The position numbers and the translations under genes were made by a program. 47,968 nt of DNA, taken from positions 1 through 47,968 of the forward strand of contig JABWBB010000019.1 in assembly GCA_013360675.1 (NCBI GenBank), read 5' to 3'. Of this stretch, positions 17,199-25,479 are shown one piece after another. How positions within the stretch are numbered: position 1 is the first letter of the stretch; each line of letters opens with the position of its first letter. The notes below the pieces were generated by a model. It was not told the origin of the DNA and made no database searches. It saw only the letters and a program-made list of their open reading frames with translations. The DNA comes from Phycisphaerales bacterium (GTDB lineage Bacteria; Planctomycetota; Phycisphaerae; Phycisphaerales; UBA1924).

Positions 17199-19115
17199 TC
17201 AGACGACCCTGGCCCTGCGACGCCGGCTGACCCGCAGCCCGAAGAGCCCCAGCGCCCCCAGCGTCACCAGGGCCGGAACAAGACCGATGTTGATGAACTT
17301 GAGCTGCGTGCCCAGCGACTCGATGTCCTGGCGCAGGTTCAGTTGCACGCGGCGCAGCTCCTTGCGGGTCTTGACGAACTCGTCCTTGAACTTGTCCACC
17401 TCGGCCTGCTGCTCGCTGGTCAGCACCAGCGTCGAGGTCGGGTCCGACGATCGCCGCGCCTCAATCTCCGCGATCTTCTGCTGCGTCTGCTGGATCTTCT
17501 GCTCGAGCAGTTGTTTCTCGGCGGCGTATCGCTGGTCGGCCCGGCGCTGCATGTCCTCCACCACCGTGAAGGGGCGGTTGGTGTCCTGCCGCGCCCGAAC
17601 GGCGATCAGGTCGTTCGACCCGCAGAGGTTGTCGAGCGCCCCCATCACCAACGCCCCGTTGTCGCGGAAGCGGCTGACCATCGTCACGCCGAAGACATTC
17701 TCACGACGCACCCAGTACTGATCCATCAGACAGTCCACGTCCGCCACGATCACCGCCTGGATCGGCCCCTTCGATTCGCTCAGGTGGGTCGCATCGGGCT
17801 CGGTCGGAGCGGCTTCACCCTCGGCCCGCGGCCGACCTTCGGGGAACGCGCTCTTCACGCTCCCGCCCAGGCGGGCGGCAATGGTGAACGCTTCCTTGCC
17901 CGCGATGTACCCCGCCAGCAGGCTCTCGGGGTCGGGTTGCAGGCCAATCGACGCCACCGGGATCGCCATCGCCACGCTCGTCGTCGTCAACAGCGGCTCG
18001 ATCGTCGCGGCCGGGCCAGTCGTCCCCTCTCCGACAGAGACACGCCGGATCAGACCCGGTGAAGGGACCATCACGCGCTGCAGCGGGCCCGTGATCGCAT
18101 CGGTCTTCGAGAGCCCGCGCTCATCGACATCGAGCCAGATCACCAGCGGCCCCGTCTCACGCCGTCCCTGAAAGCGCACGCGCAGGGCCAGGTCACGATC
18201 GGCGGCGACCATCTGCGGCGCGACCTCCACCCCCCACGCCCCCAGCAGCCGCGCGAGTTCAGACTCGCGGTTGGCGTCGGGGCGCGACGGGTCCATGGCG
18301 GGGTCGCTCTCGTACATGGGGTCGACAAAGGCCAGCAGCCGCCCGCCGCCCAGCACGTACTGGTCGATTGCATACAACGCCGCGTCGTTCAGGCCCCGCG
18401 GGTGAACGACCATGAGCGCGCTGATGTCTGCGGGGATCTGCGTGACGCCTTCGCCCAGGTTGCGCACCTCGAAGGTGGCCTTCATCTCTTCGACGATGCG
18501 CCACGCGGGGGTCTGGATGGGCTGGCGCGTGCGCGGGTCGATCGAGAAGCCACCCTCCATCGGCACGCTCGAGATCAGCCCGATGACGTGCTTGCGCGGG
18601 TTGGCCAGCGCGTGGATGATGCGGCTGACCTCGTACTCGACAAATCGCTCCTGCGAAGGATCAAAGAACGGGATGACCTCGCGTCCGTCCGCCGCGTTCA
18701 CCGCGACCAGCCCCAGGTAGAGCGAATCGCCCGAGGCGTTGACGGGCAGGCCCTGCAGCCCCGCGCCGACCGCTGCGTCCTCGGCGTCGCTGAAGGGCTC
18801 GGGGTTCACGATCGTCAGAACCACCTTCCCGCCCGAGGCCCGTTCGTATTCCTGGAGCAGTTCCTGCACGCGCTGGGCGTGGGCCTGGATCTGCGGCTGG
18901 CCCTGCGCGAGCTTGGGGGTGTAGTACAGCGTCAGGCGGATGGGTTCACTGGGGCTCTGGGCGATGTTGCGCGAGCCCTTCGTCAGCGTGTACACCCGCC
19001 CCTGCGTCGCGTCGATGCGCACGCCGCGGAGGTGAGTGCCAACCAGCATGTTGAGGGCGAGGAACCCCCCCAGCAGCAGGAACCCGGCGATCAATGCGGT
19101 CGTTCGTCGTCCCAT
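17199..19115 (-). CDS. GldG-like ABC transporter auxiliary protein
   Basis: 638 residues. An N-terminal membrane helix (about 8-27) leads to a large extracytoplasmic domain starting THLRGVRIDATQGRVYTLTKGS, which is the hallmark of the GldG/ABC_transp_aux family. A coiled-coil-rich stretch (about 520-600, many Gln/Glu/Lys) precedes a second membrane helix (about 608-630) and a short basic cytoplasmic tail. In Bacteroidetes GldA-GldF-GldG is associated with gliding; in other phyla the substrate is unknown, so no motility is implied here. GGAG lies 8 bases before the ATG. It is 15 bases after the permease and 36 bases before the DUF4340 gene. Confidence 0.85.
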   Translation of the reverse strand: MGRRTTALIAGFLLLGGFLALNMLVGTHLRGVRIDATQGRVYTLTKGSRNIAQSPSEPIRLTLYYTPKLAQGQPQIQAHAQRVQELLQEYERASGGKVVLTIVNPEPFSDAEDAAVGAGLQGLPVNASGDSLYLGLVAVNAADGREVIPFFDPSQERFVEYEVSRIIHALANPRKHVIGLISSVPMEGGFSIDPRTRQPIQTPAWRIVEEMKATFEVRNLGEGVTQIPADISALMVVHPRGLNDAALYAIDQYVLGGGRLLAFVDPMYESDPAMDPSRPDANRESELARLLGAWGVEVAPQMVAADRDLALRVRFQGRRETGPLVIWLDVDERGLSKTDAITGPLQRVMVPSPGLIRRVSVGEGTTGPAATIEPLLTTTSVAMAIPVASIGLQPDPESLLAGYIAGKEAFTIAARLGGSVKSAFPEGRPRAEGEAAPTEPDATHLSESKGPIQAVIVADVDCLMDQYWVRRENVFGVTMVSRFRDNGALVMGALDNLCGSNDLIAVRARQDTNRPFTVVEDMQRRADQRYAAEKQLLEQKIQQTQQKIAEIEARRSSDPTSTLVLTSEQQAEVDKFKDEFVKTRKELRRVQLNLRQDIESLGTQLKFINIGLVPALVTLGALGLFGLRVSRRRRARVV

Positions 19116-19130
19116 CGTGCTCGCTCCGTC

Positions 19131-19865
19131 TCAGGCCCGCTTGGCCTCGAGGATGATCGCGTTCATGGCCAGGCAGACGCCCATCAGCGTGGCGAAGAAG
19201 GCCACGTCCCGCGCGTCGATCACGCCCTTGCTCATTCCCTCGAAGCGCGTGAGGAAGCTGAACGAGGCGATGGCGTCGACCACGCTGGGCGGGGCCCACC
19301 CGCGGAAGAAATCCACCACCGGGCTGAACCCGGCCAGCAGGAAGCCCAGCACCAGCACCGCGGTGATGATGAAGGCGATGACCTGGCTCTTGGTTCCCGC
19401 CGAGGCGCACGAGCCTAGCGCCAGCACCGCGCCGGCCATCAGGAAACTCCCCACGTAGCCCGCGAGGATTGCACCGTTGTCGGGCGAGCCCAGGACGTTG
19501 ACCGTGACCCACACCGGGAAGGTCAGCGCCAGGGCCGCCCCGGCGAAGGCCCACGCCGCCATGAACTTGCCCATAATCGCCCCCGCCCGCGAGAGGGGCA
19601 GGGTCATCAGCAGTTCGATGGTGCCGCTCTTGTGCTCTTCGGCCCAGAGGCGCATGGCAAGGGCGGGCACGAGAAAGAGGTAGAGCCAGGGGTGGAAGGC
19701 GAAGAAGGGCTGCAGGTCGGCCTGGCCGCGCTCGTAGAGCCCGCCGATCTGGAAGGTGAAGACCCCCGCGAGGATCAGAAAGATGACGATGAAGACATAG
19801 GCCACGGGGGTGGAGAAGTACCCCGCCAGTTCACGCCGAAAGACCGCCGTTGCGCCGCGCAGCAT
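19131..19865 (-). CDS. GldF-like ABC transporter permease
   Basis: About 244 residues with six membrane segments. The start of the protein (FRRELAGYFSTPVAYVFIVIF) and the block RLWAEEHKSGTIELLMTLPLS are typical of ABC-2 permeases of the GldF/NosY type. It would form the channel for the adjacent ATPase. Two in-frame ATGs are possible, 19874 and 19865. GAGGA lies only 1 base before the first but 9 bases before the second, so I choose 19865. The gene follows the ATPase closely and is clearly in its operon. Confidence 0.88.
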   Translation of the reverse strand: MLRGATAVFRRELAGYFSTPVAYVFIVIFLILAGVFTFQIGGLYERGQADLQPFFAFHPWLYLFLVPALAMRLWAEEHKSGTIELLMTLPLSRAGAIMGKFMAAWAFAGAALALTFPVWVTVNVLGSPDNGAILAGYVGSFLMAGAVLALGSCASAGTKSQVIAFIITAVLVLGFLLAGFSPVVDFFRGWAPPSVVDAIASFSFLTRFEGMSKGVIDARDVAFFATLMGVCLAMNAIILEAKRA

Positions 19866-19877
19866 GGTGTTCATTCC

Positions 19878-20870
19878 TCAGGCCTTGTCCGTGGTGAGAT
19901 CTCGGAAGACGTCGTCGAGGCGCCCCGATTCGACGCGCATGGTGTCCACCTGCCAGGACCTGGCCTTGATGAGGTGGCTGATCTCGGGGGCAATGAGCGA
20001 GCCCTTCTTGGGGATGACCGTGCAGCGGACCTGCACGCCGTCCTTGGTCTGGTCGGTGCCGTGGTCCTCGACCTCGCGCACGCCGGGGATCTTGCGCAGT
20101 TCGTCGAAGATCATCGTGCCCGCGGGGGGGCACAGGGCCAGCGAGACGGCGTTGTGGTAGCGCGACCGGGCCATCAACGCCGCGGGGCGCTCATCGGCGA
20201 CGATGCGTCCCTTGGCGATGATCACCGCGCGGGTGCAGACGGCCTCGACCTCTTCGAGGATGTGCGTGCTCAGGATGATCGCCTTGCCCGCCTCGCCCCC
20301 CTCGCGCGCCATCGCGCGGATCAACTGACGCACCTCGTGCTTCTGGTTGGGGTCCAGCCCGTCGGTGGGCTCGTCGAGGATCAGCACCCGCGGCGTGTGC
20401 ACGATCGCCTGCGCCAGCCCCACGCGCCGCTTGAACCCCTTCGACAGCGTGTCGATCGTCTGGTGCAGCACGCCCTCGAGGTGCGTACGCGCGACGGCGG
20501 AATCGATCGCCGCCTTCGCCGCCGCTCCCTTGAGCCCGCGTACGTCCGCGACAAAGCGAAGGAACTGGAGCGGGGTCATCTCGGCATAGAGGGGCGAGCC
20601 CTCGGGCAGGTAGCCCACGCGTTCCTTCACGCCGATGGGGTCGCGCGTCACATCCAGCCCGCAGACATGGGCCGTGCCCGAGGTGGGCGGGAGATACCCC
20701 GTGACCATCTTCATGGTCGTGCTCTTGCCCGCGCCGTTGGGCCCGAGAAAGCCAAGGACCTCGCCCGGGGCGACCTCAAAGGAGATGTGATCGACCGCCA
20801 GAATCCCCGCGGTGCGCGACGAGCCGTACCTCTTGGTCAGGGCATCGAGTCGAACTAGCGTTTCGGGCAT
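19878..20870 (-). CDS. ABC transporter ATP-binding protein (GldA-like)
   Basis: 330 residues. Walker A GPNGAGKST (43-51), signature LSKGFKRRVGLAQAI, Walker B VLILDEPTDGLDP and the switch His in STHILEEVE are all intact. The C-terminal 90 residues form the extra domain seen in CcmA/GldA-type ATPases. It powers the permease encoded next. The start at 20870 has GAGGA 5 bases upstream. It is the first gene of the unit, with a TTGAGG-N15-TATAAC promoter candidate just ahead. Confidence 0.93.
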   Translation of the reverse strand: MPETLVRLDALTKRYGSSRTAGILAVDHISFEVAPGEVLGFLGPNGAGKSTTMKMVTGYLPPTSGTAHVCGLDVTRDPIGVKERVGYLPEGSPLYAEMTPLQFLRFVADVRGLKGAAAKAAIDSAVARTHLEGVLHQTIDTLSKGFKRRVGLAQAIVHTPRVLILDEPTDGLDPNQKHEVRQLIRAMAREGGEAGKAIILSTHILEEVEAVCTRAVIIAKGRIVADERPAALMARSRYHNAVSLALCPPAGTMIFDELRKIPGVREVEDHGTDQTKDGVQVRCTVIPKKGSLIAPEISHLIKARSWQVDTMRVESGRLDDVFRDLTTDKA

Positions 20871-20901
20871 GAGAGTCCTCGGATTATGGGGAGTGCAGAG
20901 T

Positions 20902-20928
20902 GTTATACGCGATGCGCGGGCGCCTCAA
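20902..20928 (-). promoter_or_regulatory. Candidate promoter of the GldA/F/G-like operon
   Basis: TTGAGG (20923-20928) and TATAAC (20902-20907) on the minus strand with a short 15-base spacer. The predicted start near 20895 leaves a 25-base leader with the GAGGA site. The spacing is below optimum, so this is tentative. Confidence 0.4.
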
Positions 20929-21087
20929 GTCCGCCGCACACCCGGCCCAGCCGCGCCAGACGACCGCCGGCCCGCACAACCACGGGCGACCGGGTGGTAT
21001 TCCCATCTCGTGTTTGTGACGCTTGATGTGCCCGGCGGGGTCGTCTCGTGGACGACGTCACCGGGCCATCGGGCAAGGAACTCACCC

Positions 21088-21549
21088 ATGCACGTCGCAC
21101 AGGAATCGGAACCCGCCGCCGACACGATGTTCACCTTCCGTCGGGTCGGCGAGGTCGGGGTTGTCACGCTCGTTTGCTCGGCCCTGCGAGAACGACAGGC
21201 CTCGCTCCTGACCAACTATCTCGCGGACCTGGCCGATCGGCTGCGGGGCAAGCTGGTGCTGGAAGTCTCGGGCGTTCGCAGCTTTTCGTGCGCCTGGATC
21301 AACGCCATGATCGAACTCTCGCGCCGGTGTGTCGGGCACGGCGGTGAACTCATGATCGTCGGGCTCTCCCCGCAGGCGCGAAAGCTCATGAACCGCACGG
21401 GCTTGCTCGAACATCTCCATATCGAGCGATCCCAGGCGGTGGCCCTGAAGCTTCTGGGCGCCCCCGTCCTTGACCCGTGGCGACTTACCGTGGCCCGGTG
21501 GCTCGGTGTGCAGATCGCCACCGAAGTGCCACGGTCCAGGGCCGCCTGA
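21088..21549 (+). CDS. STAS-domain protein (anti-sigma factor antagonist-like)
   Basis: 153 residues. Residues about 13-115 have the STAS pattern: FTFRRVGEVGVVTLVCSALRE, GKLVLEVSGVRSFSCAWINAMIEL, and GGELMIVGLSPQARKLMNRTGL. Such proteins bind anti-sigma factors in partner-switching and are often controlled by phosphorylation of a Ser in the D-S-x-G-type loop; here the loop reads VRSFSCAWINAM, so Ser is present but Asp is not. No kinase or sigma factor is adjacent. AAGGA lies 8 bases before the ATG at 21088; the longer frame from 20812 crosses the ABC promoter and is rejected. A strong hairpin follows the stop. Confidence 0.75.
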   Translation: MHVAQESEPAADTMFTFRRVGEVGVVTLVCSALRERQASLLTNYLADLADRLRGKLVLEVSGVRSFSCAWINAMIELSRRCVGHGGELMIVGLSPQARKLMNRTGLLEHLHIERSQAVALKLLGAPVLDPWRLTVARWLGVQIATEVPRSRAA

Positions 21550-21591
21550 GCGTCGAGTTCGAATCCCTACCCCGCTGAACCCCCTGATCCG

Positions 21592-21621
21592 CCCGGAGCC
21601 GGTGATAACACTGGCTCCGGG
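21592..21621 (+). terminator. Hairpin after the STAS gene
   Basis: A perfect 9-bp stem, CCCGGAGCC (21592-21600) with GGCTCCGGG (21613-21621), continued inside by GTG/CAC around ATAA. It is followed by TGTTCATTTC, a weak T-rich tail. Probable transcription terminator for the STAS gene. Confidence 0.5.
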
Positions 21622-21783
21622 TGTTCATTTCGGCGCGGATCCCCCAGGGAAAGAAACAGGACCCCATGCCCCCCGCGTATCGGGTGCTGGACTTGGACTG
21701 GAATCCATCCCGCAGGATCCCGATCTTCTCTTCTGTCGTCATCCGCCTGGATTCCATTTCTGCGTGCAGGGAGTACGTTCGCA

Positions 21784-23973
21784 TTGCGTAAGGGATATCA
21801 CAGAGCCGCGGCGTGCGCGTGGTCCCTTCTGGCGATGGCCGGGCTGGCGGCCGGCGATGACGTCGTTCCCGCGACTGGCACTCCTCTTTCGATTCGTGCA
21901 GGGGTTTTCACGCCGGCTCAGGTCGGACAGTTGCATCTGGGGCGCGACGCCTTCGAGGCCACGACACGCTACGTGATCGGGCTGGATGGGCCGCTGACTC
22001 CCGAGCGGGCCGAGGCGCTCGCGGCGGCGGGCGTGGCGCGTCTGGGCTACCTCCCCACTTACTACTGGCTCGCCGACCTGTCGCTCGCCACGCCCGAGGG
22101 GCTTTCCGCGCTGGGCTTTGTGACCGGCGTTGGCGTGTATCGCGAGGCCTGGAAAATCGACGAAGCACTGCGCGTGCCCCCGGCCCAACGCGGCTTTGAA
22201 TCGGATGAACGCCGCCACCTGGCCGCCACGGGGCAACTCGCCGTGCGCGTCTGGCTCTTCGAGGGCGATACCTCCGCCCAGGTGCGCAAGACGCTGGCCG
22301 AACTCGGCGGCGCGGTCATCGAGGAAGAGCGCGTCGCAAACGCGGTCAGCGTGGCGGCGATACTGCCCGGCCTCGCATCGGTCGATCGCATCGCGAGCCT
22401 GGGCAGCGTGCAGTTCATCGAGGAACTCCCCGAGTTCACCGCGCGGAGCAACGCGACAGTGCGCTGGGTGGTGCAGAGCGCAACCCCGCCCAACCCCAGC
22501 CCGGTGACGCCCCTCTACGCCGGCGGCTTGACGGGCGCGGGGCAGATCATGGGCGTGATCGACGGCTGGCTCGCCCACGAGCACTGCTCGTTCATCGACA
22601 CGGTCAACCCCATCGGGCCGCTGCATCGCAAGATCCTCGCGTACAACACGCCCTTCGGCTACAACTGGCACGGGACGCACGTCACGGGCACGGCGGTGGG
22701 CGACGCGGGCGACTGGTCCGACACGCGCGGCGTCGCCTTTGGCGCTCGCCTGGTCTTCAACATCTGGCCCGACGTCTCCGAGCCGAGCGTCTATTCGCGC
22801 TTCGACCTGCACCGCCAGCAGGGCGCGTTCGTGCACACCAACTCGTGGGGCAACAACCTCACGAATGCCTACGACGGGACCTGCCGCGCCATCGACTCGA
22901 TCCAGTGGACCTACGACGATCAGCTGCTGGTCTTCGCGGTGACGAACTCGTCGGCGGTGCGCAACCCCGAGAATGCGAAGAACCTGCTCGCCGTCACCGC
23001 CTCGGGCGGGTGGCCCAACGTCAACACGATGTGCGGGACGACGGGCGCGGGGCCGACAGCGGACGGCCGCCGCAAGCCCGAGCTCGCCGCCCCGGGCTGC
23101 CTCACGACATCGACGATCGGGCAGACGGGGTGCGCGGTGTCGGGGCAGTCGGGCACGTCGATGGCCACCCCCGCCGTCGCGGGCGTCGCGCTGCTGACAC
23201 GCCAATATTACATCAACGGCCTCTACCCGAGCGGCGTGGCCAACGCCGCCGACGCCTTCGTGCCCTCGGGCGCGCTGATCAAGGCGACGCTGGTCAACTC
23301 GGGCACGGACATGACGGGCGTGACGGGCTACCCCTCCGACCGCGAGGGGTGGGGACGCGTCCTGGCCGACGACGCGCTCTACTTCGCGGGCGATGCGCGC
23401 CGCCTGCTGGTGCATGACGTGCGCAACGGCACGGCGCGAGCGCTCACCACGGGCAAGACGCTGACCCAGCGCTTCCGCGTCGAGCCACTGCCCGCGCAGC
23501 GCCTGCGCGTCACCCTGGCCTATCACGACGCGCCCGCCATGGTCGGGGCGTCGCTCGCGCCGGTGAACAACCTCGACCTGCAGGTGCGATCTCCCTCGGG
23601 CGTGACCTATCGCGGAAACGTGCTCGCCGCGGGCGAATCGATCCCCGGCGGGAGCGCCGACGCGATCAACAACCTCGAGCAGATCCTGCTGGCCAACCCC
23701 GAGCCGGGCGAGTGGACCATCAGCGTCATCGCCAGTGCGGTGAACGTGGGCGCCCAGGGATACGCGTTCGTCATCACCGGCAATGTCCATGAAGTCGCCG
23801 CGTGCATCGCCGACTACAACCAGAGCGGCGGCACGCCCGACGACGCCGACGTCTTCGCCTTCTTCATGGATTGGGCCGCGGGCGAACCAGCAGCCGACGT
23901 CAACCAGAGCGGGGGCGTCCCCGACGACGCGGACGTGGCCTTCTTCTTCGAGGCCTGGGCGCAGGGGTGCTGA
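21784..23973 (+). CDS. Secreted subtilisin-like serine protease with GC-type dockerin-like tail
   Basis: 729 residues beginning at a TTG (AGGGAG 10 bases upstream). This start gives a proper signal peptide (MRKGYHRAAACAWSLLAMAG, cleavage after LAAG); the first ATG, at 21835, would lose its charged part. Residues about 30-230 are a pro-region-like segment. The S8 triad is D260 (GVIDGWLAHEH), H296 (HGTHVTG) and S459 (SGTSMATP), with the oxyanion Asn in NSWGNN. A P-domain-like beta region follows (VTLAYHDAPA, NNLDLQVRSPSG). The last 55 residues hold two copies of a D-x-N-Q-S-G-G-x-P-D-D-A-D-V repeat and end in GC, as in planctomycete dockerin-anchored proteins. It is likely exported and surface-attached; the substrate is unknown. 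Confidence 0.88.
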   Translation: MRKGYHRAAACAWSLLAMAGLAAGDDVVPATGTPLSIRAGVFTPAQVGQLHLGRDAFEATTRYVIGLDGPLTPERAEALAAAGVARLGYLPTYYWLADLSLATPEGLSALGFVTGVGVYREAWKIDEALRVPPAQRGFESDERRHLAATGQLAVRVWLFEGDTSAQVRKTLAELGGAVIEEERVANAVSVAAILPGLASVDRIASLGSVQFIEELPEFTARSNATVRWVVQSATPPNPSPVTPLYAGGLTGAGQIMGVIDGWLAHEHCSFIDTVNPIGPLHRKILAYNTPFGYNWHGTHVTGTAVGDAGDWSDTRGVAFGARLVFNIWPDVSEPSVYSRFDLHRQQGAFVHTNSWGNNLTNAYDGTCRAIDSIQWTYDDQLLVFAVTNSSAVRNPENAKNLLAVTASGGWPNVNTMCGTTGAGPTADGRRKPELAAPGCLTTSTIGQTGCAVSGQSGTSMATPAVAGVALLTRQYYINGLYPSGVANAADAFVPSGALIKATLVNSGTDMTGVTGYPSDREGWGRVLADDALYFAGDARRLLVHDVRNGTARALTTGKTLTQRFRVEPLPAQRLRVTLAYHDAPAMVGASLAPVNNLDLQVRSPSGVTYRGNVLAAGESIPGGSADAINNLEQILLANPEPGEWTISVIASAVNVGAQGYAFVITGNVHEVAACIADYNQSGGTPDDADVFAFFMDWAAGEPAADVNQSGGVPDDADVAFFFEAWAQGC

Positions 23974-24116
23974 GCCGGCATCTGGCCCGCCCCGTGGCAG
24001 TCAAGGGCGAAGCGGGCGAGATTCGGACCACAAGCTCAGCAACGGGCTATCAGATGGCCCGATAAGACTTGGCGGAAGCCTCGCGTTATTCTGGCGTGCG
24101 CGGTACAATCACTCCG

Positions 24117-24878
24117 GTGGTGAAGATTCGTTCCAAGGCGGCGTTCTCGCTGCTCGAGTTGCTGGTGTGCATCGCGATCATCGCGCTGCTGCTGGGCATC
24201 TTGCTGCCCGTGCTGGTGCATGCCCGGCGCGTGGGTTACGCCGCCGTCTGCTCGAGCAACCTGCGCCAACTGAGCATCGGGTGGCAGTCGTACCTGCAGG
24301 ACAACAAGGACATGTTCCCGCGCTATGGGGCGCTGCCCGAGTGGGAATACGGCGGGGCGGTGTTCGTCGGCGCGGAGCGGCGCGCGGCGCTCGATGCCCG
24401 TCGCCCGATCAACCGGCATCTCGACGCCGCCAGCCGTGAAGATTCCGATCTGGCGCGTCTCTTTCACTGCCCGGGCGACCAGGGCGTGTATGAGCGGGGC
24501 GTGGCCAGCCGCGGACGGGCCGGCCCCTCGCTGCTGGCGCGCGGGTCGGCGTTTGAGCAGTACGGCACGAGCTACCGCGCCAACCCGCTGCTGATGGATT
24601 CGAGCAAGGCGGGGCTGGATCGGGCCGCACGCCCGCTGGGGCTGCACGAACTGCACGCCGACCACAGCCGCGTGCTGCTCACCGCCGACGCGACGTGGGC
24701 CTATGCGACAGCGACGCCGGGAAGCGAAGAGGCCTCGCGCGAGGCCTCGTGGCATGGCAACCGCGACCAGGGCAACATGCTCGCGGTGGACGGCTCGGTG
24801 CGGTACATCAACTTTGCACAGAGCCCACGCGTCGAGTTTGTGATCTCGCCCCGTCCCGAGATCGCGGACGCCAATTGA
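24117..24878 (+). CDS. Type IV pilin-like secreted protein with H-X9-DG motif
   Basis: About 253 residues. The prepilin leader reads MVKIRSKAA then FSLLELLVCIAIIALLLGIL; cleavage would be before Phe with Glu at +5, as required for a prepilin peptidase. The end has WHGNRDQGNMLAVDGSVRYI, the H-x9-DG motif of planctomycete and verrucomicrobial pilin-like proteins. These are abundant in these phyla and of unknown role. The start is uncertain: GTG at 24117 or 24120, or TTG at 24069. I prefer 24117 because no Shine-Dalgarno is visible and TACAAT (24104-24109) ends 7 bases before it, suggesting a leaderless transcript. A peptidase for the leader is not in the window. Confidence 0.78.
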   Translation: MVKIRSKAAFSLLELLVCIAIIALLLGILLPVLVHARRVGYAAVCSSNLRQLSIGWQSYLQDNKDMFPRYGALPEWEYGGAVFVGAERRAALDARRPINRHLDAASREDSDLARLFHCPGDQGVYERGVASRGRAGPSLLARGSAFEQYGTSYRANPLLMDSSKAGLDRAARPLGLHELHADHSRVLLTADATWAYATATPGSEEASREASWHGNRDQGNMLAVDGSVRYINFAQSPRVEFVISPRPEIADAN

Positions 24879-24930
24879 ACCGATCATCGGGCCGTGCACG
24901 GTGCTGAGTCTTCAGCGGCGTGCGGTCGCG

Positions 24931-24966
24931 CCAAAAACAACCGAACCCCGCGTGGGCGGGGTTCGG
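24931..24966 (-). terminator. Rho-independent terminator of the H1-like gene
   Basis: Perfect 11-bp stem CCGAACCCCGC (24941-24951) with GCGGGGTTCGG (24956-24966) and a 4-base loop. On the minus strand it is followed by TTGTTTTTGG. It lies 34 bases after the stop of the H1-like gene and is one of the clearest terminators in the window. Confidence 0.85.
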
Positions 24967-25000
24967 CGCAACCGTCCATGGTTGATTGGATCGTCCGTGA

Positions 25001-25243
25001 TCAGGCGGCCTTGCGGGTGAAGGTCGCGGTGGCGCGGCGGGTGCGCCGAGCCTTGCGCTTGGGGGCCTTGCGGGCCGTGGCGGCCTTGAAGGACCAGCGG
25101 CTGTTCGTCTTGCGGGCCTTGGGCGCCGCCTTGCGGGCGGTCTTGCGGGCCTTGGGGGCCGCCTTGCGGGCGGTCTTGCGGGCCTTGGGGGTGCGCTTGG
25201 CCGAGGCTTTGCGCGTGTTCGAACGGGTACGGGTCGTCGGCAT
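25001..25243 (-). CDS. Small histone-H1-like basic protein with KARKTARKAAP repeats
   Basis: 80 residues, more than a third Lys/Arg and rich in Ala and Thr, with no acidic residues. The centre has the 11-residue unit KARKTARKAAP repeated about two and a half times, and the whole is predicted to be disordered. This resembles the C-terminal tail of histone H1 and bacterial H1-like proteins, which bind and compact DNA or bind RNA; that role is inference. Two ATGs lie close together (25249 and 25243). AGGAG is 2 bases before the first and 8 before the second, so MPTTRTRS at 25243 is chosen. It stands alone with its own terminator and is probably well expressed. Confidence 0.75.
   Translation of the reverse strand: MPTTRTRSNTRKASAKRTPKARKTARKAAPKARKTARKAAPKARKTNSRWSFKAATARKAPKRKARRTRRATATFTRKAA
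25107..25190 (-). repeat. 33-bp tandem repeat inside the H1-like gene
   Basis: The unit starts at 25107, 25140 and 25173 (period 33), about 2.5 copies, differing by a single base (GGGCGCC versus GGGGGCC) in the compared copies. It encodes the 11-residue KARKTARKAAP unit. Such coding repeats can change copy number by slippage or recombination. Confidence 0.85.
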
Positions 25244-25479
25244 ATTCATTACTCCTGACTGTCGGGCCTCCGTGCCCGCTGGTTGACGCCGCGAGTGCCG
25301 ACGGGCCGACGTTGGCCAGTCGCCGAGCGCGACACCAACGCATCCATGCGTCACGTCGCGCCGGGGGTTTGCCCTCCCGGACACCCACCGCATCGGCCGA
25401 TGGAGGGTCCGAGATCAGTGTCAGGCGAGATAAACTTCGCAGAATTGCTTCACCCTTGTCTTCCCACTCGAGCCGATCC

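Noticed and set aside
21739..23790. 683-residue minus-strand frame opposite the subtilase
   Set aside because: The plus strand carries an intact S8 triad, signal peptide and dockerin-like tail; the reverse frame is Arg/His/Ala-rich noise.
25107..25190. Possible CRISPR array
   Set aside because: The 33-base units are directly adjacent with no spacers and lie in frame inside the H1-like gene.
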